From Steinernema hermaphroditum (lineage: Eukaryota > Nematoda > Chromadorea > Rhabditida > Steinernematidae), in NCBI GenBank assembly GCA_030435675.1, contig CM059625.1:16120001-16184000 (forward strand): a stretch of DNA of 64,000 nt, given 5' to 3'. The notes under the pieces were generated by a model that had not been told where the DNA came from, did not search any database, and worked only from the letters and a program-made list of their open reading frames with translations. The stretch's first letter is position 1; every line of letters starts with the position of its first letter. Of the stretch, positions 26,656-39,400 are shown piece after piece. Both the position numbers and the translations under genes were made by a program.

Positions 26656-29600
26656 CAAAAACGTTGTAAAAATGAAGTAGTTAAGTGGATTCCCAAAATC
26701 AAGACTCTCAGTGAGACATGGAACTATTCCTGGACTCCTGTTTTCCGGTGGACTACTTCTGTTTTCCTGTTTTGACTGGCTTTCTTCTGTCTTTAGCAAG
26801 TACACAAACAACCTTTCTACGCGAAGAAAACGTCTGGACACCAGTAATAAGATATTCACAAAGAACAAATGCGTACAGTAGTAGAAATAGCCAGTGTTCT
26901 ACACGCCCAAAGATAAAGTCCTCTCGAACTGAATGCATGTTATTCATCAAAATTGTTTATGCTACGACTGACACTGCCCTTTTTGTGGCATTGCACAGTC
27001 GACTTGTTGCTAGCGAATTACACCCACTGCGAGGCAAGTACATAGCTGCCACATTTGCATGTTTGAAAGTTACCGAAAGCTTGACGTGGATTGATTACAA
27101 CATTCGGTCAAAATGGTCAAGTGGTGTAAAAATAATACATTGTCTTGCGTCAGAATCAATTTAATTAAAAACTGAGACGCAAATATGGCCAATTGAAAAG
27201 TGACAAACGTAAAATATTGCATAAAAGAGACAGAGTAGAGCCACTATACAATAGTTCTAGCAGTAAAATGAAACATACGCTTCCGATTCGCATCAATAAT
27301 CGTCGATCAAGCAGTCGGTCGATAAACACCGGTTGCTTACCTTGTGCGAACGAACGCCATGATAACGATACCGTTCTGCTGAGGGCTATTCTAGTCACGA
27401 CGCGGAAACGCTCTGAGCGAAGCGGAAACCTCCCATGAGAGGCGAACGCCAGTGTCCAGATAAGAATTAGTGCAAACAACGCGAATGATCGCGTATGTTT
27501 CACAGCCGGCTGGGTTCTCTGAATACGGAGCTCTTGTACGGGTACGCCCAACGTGAAGCGTGCCCTTGTTTGGGTGGTTCGGAAAGTGACGTTTTTCGAA
27601 AAACAACCCCTTCTGAGGCTGACACCGTCCAACAATTTTCACATCACGAAGTTTGGCCAAGTGTAAACGGCGCCTGTTGTTCGATATCAGGGATCCTAGG
27701 CGTCAAAGAGCTAAAATAGGGGTGGTATCTACTGGGCTTCAAGGATGGCTAACGTTCGCAGATCATATAGGTAGCTTAGTTTCAGCGCGTAACTGAATGC
27801 TACTCAAAGATCTTCGTGGAAGTTAGGATGGTCGTTACAGGAAATGGATAAAAAGTAATAACACCGGTGGCTACATGCCATCTCATTTCAGAGCTAAAGA
27901 AGCGAAAGAAATACACAAACGTAGCTAGCACATTCGGGCTTACGAGAGCGCCGAACTCAGCATGCGCGATGAGAAAATCCCTCGTTGGAATTAATTACAT
28001 ATGGACGTGCGAAATTGCTTTTCAAGGAACCTCACATTCGCAAAATATTCGCCAATCGCTGGATTCTCAGGATTTCAGAAATCTGCTGGGCCCACAGAAG
28101 CTTAAGACCAACCGTTCAGCTGCTGGAAGACGTCATCGACTGTATGGTAAACAACGGTTTGATCACGAACTCGGACTGGATCAGAGAACACTGGATCACA
28201 GAGCTCTATTGTGCAAAACACATTCAGGGGAACCCCTATTTTTGGGGAATCACAAGGGACGAAAGTGCGTTACACGTGGGAAGATCGCATGATTTCTTTT
28301 GCAAACAGTCGAACTAAATGGTGACCGTCCAGAAAGATGTGAGTCCAGAAAATGCCATGCACGCACACAAAGTTTCCAAATCCAACAACAGCATTTTACG
28401 TAGCATCCAGAGGGAACAAAAAAGTCGTTTCGGGACCACCTGTTTCATATTGATTCAAACCAAGTACGTTTTTGAGCGGGAGCGCACAATAGGAAACGTA
28501 TGAAAAAACTTCGAACTTTACACACACAAATTGCTCTGCAACCAATCGGAGTCGACTGCATCCATGGACTCAGTGGTAAACAACGTGCTCACAAAAACAT
28601 TCACAGATACGGAAGCGTGGCTCATTACGCTTTATGACGTCAGTGCTCGTCCAATAACTCACTGCAATTACTGTAAAAGAGGCTATAGAATGGCTTACGA
28701 TGCCGCTTATGTGCAGTTATTGGGTCATTAGTGTGGTACTAACGATGTCAAATGAGACCATCTGATACTGAGACGCGCGGTGTTTATCGTCGAGGTGTGC
28801 GGGATTCTTAGTTGTGTCGGAACACAAAAAGGGAATAAATAAAGCGAAGCGTCATAAGAAAACTCAAACAGATCGTATGTATGAGCACGAAAAGACAAAA
28901 AGCTACGTATCACCATTCTTCATTCTTGGTGGTGAACTATGTGAAATGGTTCGGCGGAACTGAAAATAAGTTTTATAGAGGATCCTCTGATTCGTCTCAT
29001 GGAATGAAATGACTCTAAATACGAACTGCATTTATCTTTTGGTTCCCTATTCGGCATCTAGCAATTCATTTTTGAGTAATAAATAAGAGTTGGGCAATTA
29101 TAATGACAAAATTCACTGAAGAAATGCTCAAAGCATTTACTTTAACGAAAAAGCTCAATCTCCTGTAACGAGAAGAAGTACCTGACTGCGGCACAACTTT
29201 ACTATTATATATAGTCCGTCTGACGTCAAATGACATCGTTGAAAAACAACAACAACTCGCTATTCGGCAAGCACTTACGAGCGATCTGTCGAAACAAAGA
29301 GGTCCCAACCGATTCAGAAAACGTGACATTAAGCACTGATCTCACGAACAGAAGGGGCCTTGTGAGATATGCTCGAATGTTCTTGGGCGTTCTCTGAAGT
29401 GCCACCGAAAACAACAGGCTAAACAATTTCGCAATCAGCTCACAGATCTCTGCTTTCCTCATTCTAATGGGGATGACATTGAAAACAACGTCGAGAATTT
29501 CGAATGCGAAGGCGCACATGACGCTGCGTTTCTGAAGACGATGAGTCAAAGGACGAAAAAAGCACGTGAAACAATTTTAGCATGCACTCAGACGCGAGGG

Positions 29601-30546
29601 TGGCGAATGAGTGTCGGGATGATGAAAAAAGCCGGCGCGAGGGACGTTCGATTGGAGGGTTGGCATCGAGCCAAGCTATCTGAAGTGGGGGCCAGACATA
29701 TTGAATTCTTCGGATTAATTGCGTATTTATGTAAGCCCTTTTGGTTCGATCTTTCGTTTTCCGTCTCATTTCTCCCAGCTGATTGATTTACAACCACTGT
29801 CTGCAGCCGTTGCCGACCCCACATCGAGTTCACATGCAAATGAAGCCGGAGGGGAAGTTGCCGAAACGAGCAAAGTCGCTCCTTCGGCGTGTCGACGGGC
29901 CACCCATTTGCACGGCGTTGGCGGCTGCAGTTTTGCTAGCCGACCACAAAAAGGCGTCGGCCATTGCGCAGCGTCCAGCAGTGGCCATTGCCGGCTAGCA
30001 CGCATAGAGCGCGTGTTAATCGGCGTGCACATGCCGGCCGGCTCGGCTTTCACGATCTGTCCGCTCCGTTCAGTTCGGGGTCGCCGACGGGTCGCGGCGG
30101 TTGTCGCATAGGCCGGCCGAACACCGCTACTCTCACTCTGAAGACAACCGCCACCAGCGGCGTCACAGACTCTGTTAGAGAGGTGACACACACGCCACAC
30201 AGAACTCCACTCACTGCAGGCGCTCAAGTGCAGTTAGATACTAATACAGTCTGGCGTGTGTACATCTTTCCGCTCCGCAACCCTTCTCCTTTAAACTCGC
30301 CGTGTTGTGCGTCGAAACGCGTGCGTGTTTATCCTGTGCGTGCCTGTCGGCAGCCGTGTGATTCGGTCTTCCGCCGTTGACTTATCCCATCGCCTCGAGC
30401 GGCGCTCACTTGCCTGCCCGCTAGGCATCATATAATATCTTCTCGGTTTATTTATCCGTTGCAACCCATCTCTTCAGGGCACACAGGACGACTCTCCAAA
30501 GGCATCTTTCCAACGATCTTCCGGATTTGCCCTCAACGCACAAATC
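26656..30546. other. Intergenic, no gene supported; GC-rich probable promoter at the right end
   Basis: Open frames of about 150 codons exist at 26718-27164 (+) and 27165-27635 (-), but neither has recognisable domains or splice partners and both are likely chance. 29800-30430 is GC- and CG-rich and lies directly upstream of the MOB3 start, so it probably contains that gene's promoter and leader. Confidence 0.4.
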
Positions 30547-32796
30547 ATGGCCACCTTCTTAGAGTTCCTTCACGTCAATAAACATAAGGTAAACAGCTTC
30601 TATCCATTAGCCTGTTCATCAATTATCTCAGCGACTGCCTTATGTTCTTAATTTATCACTTTCACACCTCATGTCAAAGCACCACACACGTCGGCACTGA
30701 TAAGCTATTCACGTCTTCGCAACGCAAACTCTCCTTTCGGCTCCGCGGAGGGCATATCGATTGACCCATAACACTTGAATCGATAATGAGTTAATTGCAC
30801 CAGCCGCACAGGGCGACGCCGAGGTTTTGAATAGAGATGCAGGGCGTTAAGTGGGACCCATATGCACAGTGCCTGAATAGGTTAGATGAGGACAAAAGCG
30901 ACGAAAATCAATTAGTGCGGCGTGTGAAAATAGCTCCACTTTCGGTGCATTCGAATCCGCAGATGTCTCCTCCGGTTCGCTGCCGGCTGAGCCTACAGTA
31001 GGCCGAGAGGAATTTTGCTGAGCTGCGTTATAGATTCAAAACATTGGAGAGACGAAGGAAATGTCAATATATTGTGTCGCAAACTGAGGAAATGTCGTGA
31101 ATGAGAGAGTGGAAGCTGATGTGTCAGTCAAAACATGATCGAGTTGGGAGCACTTTGGAAAGTTGAGGATTTAGCGGCGCTATAGATGCACTGTGGCTGT
31201 GGGCATGTACAGATTTACGTTGGTATGGACTGAACTTTGAAGCTAGAAGCTCAAGAATGCTTTCTGGCATATTGAAATGCTTGAAATACGGCCGAATTGT
31301 GTGTTCGCTTCGTCGTTTTCAACGCATTTATTCAGATTTTTTGGTCTCGCCACGAGATGATTGAATGCCAAGTTCGTTTACTGTAACTCTGAATACTTTT
31401 GAAAACAGCCACTGAAATTGTTTAGAATTCCAACGTTTTCCGAGCAAACTCTTCACCACCATCATGCTCGCCCCATTACGCAGTTTTTCGACTAAAACAC
31501 CATTAGTATCACAGGCACATCATGTTGATTTATAGGCCATTAGCGAGCATTCTCAAAATGATGGTCCGGTTTGTTATGCCTTCGGACATTTTCGCATACA
31601 TCAGCTGTCCCAACTTTGCAAATGAACCTCGGTTCATTACACAAAACTCATTAATAGCAAATCAACACTCAATCTTGTTGTCATTCCGCGCCAAATCGGA
31701 ATGCGTCGCATTTGTCAGTAATCAACAACTATTCACTCATCGTTCACTTTCAGACATTCCGGCCGAAAAAGAAGTTTCCTGTGGGTACGCTGCGCTACAA
31801 TCTTCATAAACAAGCGCAAGCGACACTCCATTCCGGCTTGGATCTCCGTTCCGCCGTTCGTCTTCCGCCCAGCGAGAACTTCGACGACTGGTTAGCTGTG
31901 CACAGTAAGTTGACATGCGGTTTTTGTTACAAGGGCATCACCTCTCCGACAGGAGTGGATTAACAGCCAATGTTTGCGCTTTCTGATGATCGTTTTTTCA
32001 GCCGTCGACTTCTTCAATCGAATTAATCTGATGTATGGAACCGTCACCGACGCTTGCACGGCCAAGAGCTGTCCTACAATGTCCGGAGGAGCTAGGTATG
32101 GTTCCCGCTCTTAACTCATTGCTGAAAAGGCCAAAACAAGAAACGGGAAACAAAAACAAACAGTCGACATTTCGAAAATTTTCCACCTTTTCCAGCTTTG
32201 GCGCATTTGTTTCCGAAACAGTCTCAATGTAAAACATTTTGTATGTAATATATTGTTCGTTTAGGTACGAATACCTCTGGCAAGACGGCGTCACTTACAA
32301 GAAGCCAACTCATCTCCCTGCGCCTGACTACGTGTACCTCTTGATGGACTGGATAGAAATTCGCATCAACGACGAAAACATCTTCCCTTCGAACACTAGT
32401 AAGATCTCATGAGTATACATGGATGATATGGCGTTCCTTGCAGCCGTTCCTTTCCCGAAAGATTTCCGCAGTGTCTGCAAAAAGATCTTGACTCGTCTCT
32501 TCCGCGTATTTGTACATGTCTACATTCACCATTTCGATCGCCTTGTACAGCTTGGCGCGGTAAGCTTGCGCTCAGCATGCAACTAGTAAGGAGATTTGCT
32601 TTAGGAGCCACACGCAAACACGCTTTACAAGCACTTCTACTTCTTTGTCACGGAACATCAACTGGTGTCAACGAAGGAACTCGACGCTTTGGTGGGTGAA
32701 CCGCATTTCCTATTGATGAACCTCTCAATTTTTCAGAAAGAGATGACCGAGAGACTCGTCGATCCTAACTCAAATCGTCGATTGCGTACAAACTGA
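30547..32796 (+). CDS. MOB kinase activator 3 (MOB3 family)
   Basis: Seven exons: 30547-30588, 31754-31904, 32002-32095, 32265-32398, 32444-32559, 32605-32691, 32737-32796. Phases close to 227 aa (family about 216). Nearly the whole protein is diagnostic: [108 protein letters not shown]. The zinc site is intact: Cys pair in DACTAKSC and the two His in [13 protein letters not shown] and the MSGG segment favour MOB3 over MOB1, MOB2 or MOB4. MOB proteins are adaptors for NDR/LATS or MST-type kinases; MOB3 members bind MST1. The first intron (1165 bp) is far longer than the rest, with only 14 residues in exon 1, a place where regulatory sequence often sits. AATAAA occurs at about 33072. Confidence 0.95.
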
Positions 32797-33485
32797 TAGC
32801 AGCTTTCAGGCATTTCATTTGTAGTATGGGTATTGTTCATATCCACCTGAGAATCAACTTGAGCTTCTTTTGCATTTTATTTTTGTACCTAGCCAAAAGC
32901 ATTTCACTTCATTCAATCAGGGTCCTCTGGCTTTCTACGTCAGTCTTTTAAAGTCAATGTGCAACAGGCGTCTACGCTCCAGCAGCAACTAGATTTTGTA
33001 TATCTACGGTGCTAATGTCGATCTTTCATATAACCTAAATCTGCAGCTCATGTAAAAAGAAATAATGCCAAAATAAACACTATAAGACGTCAGAGCAGAG
33101 CCAACCAGAATTACCGTCCTCGTTTCTTGCAACAGTGCGACGTAAATTGTAAACTTAACTGCACATAATCATGTCTGTCGTCCTATGAAAACGCGAAATG
33201 TATGAGGAACAACGAGAGAAGCACTGCACGCATTCTAAAATACGTGGAATTCGGACGGTTTGTGTTAAGGCACACAGTAACCAGCGTGAACAAATCGAAA
33301 CTGTTTCACCAACGAGACGATTCTACGCAGTTTGAGATGACCATCTTCAAAGCAGCTCATCAATCAGCGAAACTGAGATGTAAAGATGATATGCTCCCTG
33401 CCCACCCAGAGAGTTCACAACATTCATGAACAGAAAATTAACAACACGGGGAAAACAACCTAACAAATGACAACAATTAAACGGC
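32797..33485. other. Convergent intergenic region between MOB3 and the dehydrogenase
   Basis: 3' flanks of two convergent genes. AATAAA near 33072 is likely the plus-strand polyadenylation signal. No gene seen; a 75-codon frame at 33202-33429 has no support. Confidence 0.5.
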
Positions 33486-34737
33486 TTATTTCATTTTCTG
33501 TCGCAAGACTTGCTCCACTGACGACATGAATTGCGCGTTTTGCTGCGGATCAGCAGCGATTTCACCGGCATTACCCATCTCATAGTAACAGCCGGGAAAG
33601 AATTCTGATGAATGCGCAATGTCAATAAGCTTCAGTGCAGCTTGGTCAGGTGACCTAAAATGACAATTCCGTTGCATTAGTGTGTATAAACAAGCAAAGC
33701 TTACCACAAAATGTGGTTCAAGAAATTTTGAATGAACACTCGCCAAAGGAAGTTGACATTGTCGTACAGAGGGGTCGCCACAATCCCAGGATGAGCAGAA
33801 ATCATGCCAATCGACCTGAAACATTACATGTTCACATGATACAGTAGATCGCACACAAAAATGCATGCTGACCGCCCATTACCTTTGTTCCTCTCTCGAT
33901 TTCAAATAAATATAACGAGTTAGGCAACTTTTAGACATAGCGTAGGCGTGGTACCCATTTCGGTAGTAACCAAATGCTTCCACTATAACATTAAAATCAT
34001 TGGTGCACACAATAAAAATCCTTTACCTGTTGCAAACTCGTTGGGATCCCATACATGCGCAGCGTGCAGAGTTGCTGATGACAGAAAGACCATACGGCAG
34101 TGGTGATTCTCGATAATCTTTGAGAGACGTTCAATCATAAAAACGTTGGAGAAAAAGTTCACTGACATGTGCCTTTCAATGTTGTTTCCGTTAATCTGAA
34201 ACAGTCGTATCACATATCATCAAAGTTATTAGAAAACATCCACACTCACATGTTTTGGAGAAGCCATAATACCGTGGCAGGAAACAAATAAATCCAGCCT
34301 TTTCAGGCTTCCAGACCAATGTTCCAGACAGTCGGACACCTAAAGAGAGTAAGCGCATAGACGCATAAATACCGCTAACCAACCTTTAAATCGTCGGTCA
34401 GGTCAATGTCACACGAATCGATGTCCTTAACTCCGAGATGTCGGAGATTTCCAACCCCATGACCCATGACGAACACTTGATAACCAAGGTCTGACAGATG
34501 TTTAACAACCTTCCGGCCAATCGCTCCAGCAGCACCTGTGACTAACGCTGTTCGTCTTCGTAACTCTCCTGCTTCATTGTAAAACAGAGAATTCTTCACC
34601 CGGGAAAGGTAATACTGCTTGTCACGGCCATCGATGTAGTCCTTGATGCTTGTATAGAGCTCCGCGGCCGAGTAGATTGCTGCGATTACATAAAGATGTA
34701 CAACGGATATAATCACCAATATCTCTTCAGAGAACAT
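33486..34737 (-). CDS. Membrane-anchored short-chain dehydrogenase/reductase, DHRSX-like
   Basis: Six minus-strand exons: 34737-34384, 34339-34250, 34195-34027, 33982-33883, 33815-33705, 33654-33486. Phases close to 330 aa, the same length as human DHRSX. Residues about 5-28 form an N-terminal signal anchor (EEILVIISVVHLYVIAAIYS). The NAD(P) site is TALVTGAAGAIGRK (TGxxxGxG). The usual NNAG is replaced by VSCHGIM. The strand-5 serine motif is MVFLSSATLHAA, and the catalytic pair is YAMSK in GYHAYAMSKSCLTR. ISAHPGIVATPLY is the SDR PG motif. DHRSX works in dolichol synthesis (polyprenol/dolichol oxidoreduction) at the ER; whether this protein is the true orthologue or another membrane SDR is uncertain. 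It is convergent with MOB3. Confidence 0.88.
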
Positions 34738-35053
34738 CTTATCTGAAAAGCAACACTACAATAGTGCATGTAGAAATACACGTTGAAAGTGAAAAATCGC
34801 GAAAATTCGGCAAAGCTGCTGTAGTTATCAAAAGCGCAGCCAATCCCAGAAATTCATATTAAAATTTACCCCATATTCGGACCAGCGCACGAAATACCTG
34901 ATGGATTTGCAAAATTAGCGCGCAAATTCATTAAATGCTGTCAACAAATCCTCTGCTCAACATCGGAATACCGCAAGCATTTTCCAGAAAAGGAATGCAC
35001 CAGAAAAGCAAAAAGAAAAGACGAAAAAACGAACGAAAATTTAAAAAGAGAAC
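34738..35053. other. Intergenic flank left of the 274-bp repeat array
   Basis: 5' flank of the dehydrogenase gene. AT-rich A-runs at 35003-35050 precede the first repeat unit. No gene seen. Confidence 0.4.
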
Positions 35054-36168
35054 GCCATTTACCAGTCGACGTGTGTGGGCGCGCGTTCGCGATTTTTCGC
35101 ATTCAACGTGTGTGGGCGCGCGTTCGCGATTTTCCACCTTTTCCGATTTTCTACGCTTCGCCTCTTCTCAAATTTGAACATTTTCAAAGTTGCGCATCCT
35201 GTTCATATGGAATTCACTCTGATCGGAATCAAGACATAACGTAGAGCGTAGATGAATGTCGTGGGCTTTGAGCACATTGGCAAGTGCGACGCGACTTTTA
35301 CAGCTTTAACTGGCCATCAGGAGATGCACAATGTAGGAAGGCTCGCGCCATTTACCAGTCGACGTGTGTGGGCGCGCGTTCGTGATTTTTCGCATTCAAC
35401 GTGTGTGGGCGCGCGTTCGTGATTTTCTACGCTTCGCCTCTTCTCAAATTTGAACATTTTCAAAGTTGCGCATCCTGTTCATATGGAATTCGCTCAGATC
35501 GGAAGCAAGGCATATCGAAGCGTAGATGAATGTCGTGGGCTTTGAGCACATTGGCAAGTGCGACGCGACTTTTACAGCTTTAACTGGCCATCAGGAGATG
35601 CACAATGTAGGAAGGCTCGCGCCATTTACCAGTCGACGTGTGTGGGCGCGCGTTCGCGATTTTTCGCATTCAACGTGTGTGGGCGCGCGTTCGTGATTTT
35701 CTACGCTTCGCCTCTTCTCAAATTTGAACATTTTCAAAGTTGCGCATCCTGTTCATATGGAATTCGCTCAGATCGGAAGCAAGGCATATCGAAGCGTAGA
35801 TGAATGTCGTGGGCTTTGAGCACATTGGCAAGTGCGACGCGACTTTTACAGCTTTAACTGGCCATCAGGAGATGCACAATGTAGGACGGCTCGCGCCATT
35901 TACCAGTCGACGTGTGTGGGCGCGCGTTCGTGATTTTTCGCATTCAACGTGTGTGGGCGCGCGTTCGTGATTTTCTACGCTTCGCCTCTTCTCAAATTTG
36001 AACATTTTCAAAGTTGCGCATCCTGTTCATATGGAATTCGCTCAGATCGGAAGCAAGGCATATCGAAGCGTAGATGAATGTCGTGGGCTTTGAGCACATT
36101 GGCAAATGCGACGCGAGTTTTGCAGCTTAAACTGGCCATCAGGAGATACACAATGTAGGAAGGCTCGC
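35054..36168. repeat. Four tandem copies of a 274-bp repeat
   Basis: Units start at gccatttaccagtcgacg: 35054, 35347, 35621 and 35895. Spacings are 293, 274 and 274 bp, the first being longer by an extra ccaccttttccgatttt segment. Each unit contains two close copies of acgtgtgtgggcgcgcgttc, then a shared tail with gcgcatcctgttcatatgga and gccatcaggagatgcac. Units are nearly identical; the last diverges at its right edge, where ggctcgc runs into ttacaaaata. No coding potential apart from composition-driven frames. A satellite-like array. Confidence 0.95.
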
Positions 36169-36461
36169 TTACAAAATAAACCCTTAAAGGCCGGAACGCC
36201 TACGTTGAACACCAAAGCTGAAAGTTGAGGGAAGCTGCGATAGCGGTTAACGGTAGAGCCCGAAGTACGCATAATCACCATGCGATAACAACAGAAATGC
36301 CGCATAAATTTATTCACTATTTACAAACAACTGCGATGATATAATTGAGGAAAGCAGGGGCACAAGGAAAATAAAGCGTACAGAGAAATGTACCATATCA
36401 TCGACGGGAAGGGACAGTTATTACAGAGTGAAAGGTTGTAATTCGTGTCAAACGAGCCGAT

Positions 36462-39400
36462 TTATACGGCCACACTGTCTTGTTTGGGTGGTGAACGGTC
36501 CAGTTCAGCGTAGAGCGACTGTCCAATACGCTTCTGCTTGTCTTTGAGTTGCGCACGAAGTTGAGCAAGTTGATCGAGGATTTTCTGTTGACTTTCATTG
36601 TTTCGTTTCATGTTGAATGATCGGTACTGTGGTGTCTGAAAACGGCTCAATTAACAATTGTTCGTCTTTTGAGCATGGTTATGATATTTAGGAATAGATT
36701 GCCTTCTATCGGCGTTTCTATAGCTGTGCTACATGAGCACAATTCGTGTATTGGTTACTTTTTTACGGTAAAAACATCTCCTTCTGTGGCACTCCTAGAA
36801 CTTTCGGATAGTCTGCTTTTTAAGTGGCTTTCATAATAATTCGTGCTAGCAAAACCACAAAAGTGCAGTGCTCACCCTCGACAAAAAGCTGTTGAACGGC
36901 TTCGGCGACACCGAAGGGGACTTCTCGCCGTCGGCGTTTTCGCTTCCACACAAGCTGGCAAACGAGAGTCGGAGACGTGGCGGCGTCAGTCCCGGCGATA
37001 AATTCGTCAAATCGAATTGGCGTCGAGGCGATGGTGACGACAAGTCCTTACAACACAACCACGTTCACAACAACGAACATGCATGACCGTGTTTACCTGG
37101 TTAGATTTGTCGATGGAGTTTGCCGATTGCTCAGCGATCTTTTTGGCGAAAGCTGACTGGCGAGGGGGCGATGAGGAGTCGGTGTTGTTCATGCCGAGGT
37201 TTGTTGTGGAATTGACGCGTGAGCGGATCTAAAAGTGGGAGTTGCGATGTTGCCACCGTGTCGTTGAATCACAGACCTTTCCAGAAGAGGGACGTGAGAA
37301 ACTGAATCGGCTTGAGGTCTCGTCGCACGACATCTTTCTGGGAACTGCGGATAGGGGCGGACTGAAAACAGCTGAATGATGCAAAGGAAAACAAACTGAT
37401 ATCGTTGCTGTGCAAATTGTTGTGATGTTGAGCTAACAAAAAATATGAATAAATGGCTTAGGATGAACAATAACATAGTCAATGCCACAAAAAAGGCCAT
37501 AGTTGTAGTTTGACAGTGAACCTAATTCACCCCCTGCGCTATAGAAATGAGCTAAAATCTCAAGTAAACGATGAACGTCATCAAGTAAACCGTAGTAATA
37601 AGGCAGATCTTCGATATGTATCCTACATCAGTCAATTGGCAAGATGGGAATGGCCTTCTAGTGAACTCTATCGCTCAATGTGATCATGGCTGAATAATTT
37701 GGTGTCGGCTCACCGTGCTTTGGGACGATTTTATCACTAAGGCTCTTAAGTGGGTATTAAGAAGAATAAGGTTATTTCCTTAGACGCTAACGGTTGCCGG
37801 CCCTGTTACTATACCTTTCTAATCCATCCTCATTCGGCGGTGTCACAATGGTTGGAGGTGTAGACGGCATCTCCATGTCCACGGATCCTGAAGGAGCGGT
37901 GTCGTTGGCAAAGCGCATTCTGCGATTGCGCGTCTGGACTGGTTCGAACTGAAAGTGACAATGTCTCCACTCGGAATAATCGCAATCACACCTCCACAAA
38001 TCATACATACATATGCGAAAGACGGATGATTCACACGCGCCGCAAAGCACAAAGGAAGGTCAAAGCCGAGCCGCAGGACATACCCATAAAAACTACCCTT
38101 CAAAAGACAGCGCTGACGCAAGGGGTGTGGGAGAAGAAAAGCCTTTAAATCGACAAACCGATCAAAGAGCGCCGTCGGCAAAAAGCACACGCGAACATCA
38201 TCCTGATCAACCCACCCCACCAACGCCATCTATGTACACCCCTTTAATACATAGGGCGGGCGTCGAAACTTCTTTTTAACGTGATAATGGGGCAGGTGGC
38301 TGTTTGACATACGTCAGTAGTTCTGTAGGCGCAGTGGCGCTTAATGTCAATTGATAAAACAGTTAACACTCAGAAGCGCAACGCCCAACTTTAAGGCATA
38401 AGAAAGACCATCTCGCGACAAAATCCATGGAACATGAACTTTTAAATTGCGATGCCGAAAATAGCACTGCAGAGCTACCACCTAAGTGAGAACAGCGACG
38501 CCCTGTCCGCTGATTGGCAGTGTTCGAATGAAATCAAGAGTTCAACAACCACAACAAAATATTGCATGATAAAGTGACCTCATTTGAACGGCTGCTGAAA
38601 GTGGATATCGCGCGTTCATGATGAATATTCATATCCAAATTACAATAACCACTTCAATCGGATGCGTATAGGGGCGATTTCGAAATTGTGCACCTGCTGA
38701 CTCATGCGCCAGTGCGCGCTGATATCGTCACACAAAAGTAGTAAAACATCTGTTTGTCGCGCCGATTAGGAAAGGACAATAATATGACTCGTATGTGACG
38801 TTTCCGAGCAAAATCCTGTTAGACTAACAGCGACATTATCAGCGTGCCGGTCGGCGATTTAAATTTTTTTCACAATCACGGCAGACGGAAGGCCTCACTG
38901 ATAATTTATGTGCACTAAAGTACAGAGGACGAAGCAGACAATAGAATAGAATTTGCAGCAGACTGAGGTCCATGTGACTACACATGGCATCAACTGATCG
39001 GTACACATCTCATTTACATAGGCGGTGAAGGCGTAAACAACATTTTAGAGCACTACCTTGCAGGGCTACAATTGAAAAGAAGACACAAACCCTTGGTGCG
39101 AACAAAATATGCACCAACTGAGGAACTTTGACAGAATGGATTGCCTTATGATTTAGCAAAAGCTGAATCCGTGCCGAAATGATGCAACTCTTACCTTAAG
39201 GGACTAACCAAAAAACTCAGTTTTGTTGTTTTTTGGATTCACAAGAACAAACCAGAATTCAGTCGAGGTCATCTTATCACATTTGTGCAACCTGGCATGG
39301 AAAAATCATGTGAAAAGCCTGTCGCCTTTCATCACTTTGCCGGTGCATCACAACAACAAGATCAAAGCATCAACCACCACCAACAATGTATAATATAATG

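Noticed and set aside
26718..27164. 148-codon plus-strand frame with a hydrophobic N terminus
   Set aside because: Looks like a signal peptide at first, but the rest has no recognisable domain, no codon regularity and no transcript signals; a frame of equal length starts on the other strand next to it.
29766..30227. Long CG-rich frames before MOB3 on both strands
   Set aside because: Composition-driven and located in the likely promoter and leader of MOB3.
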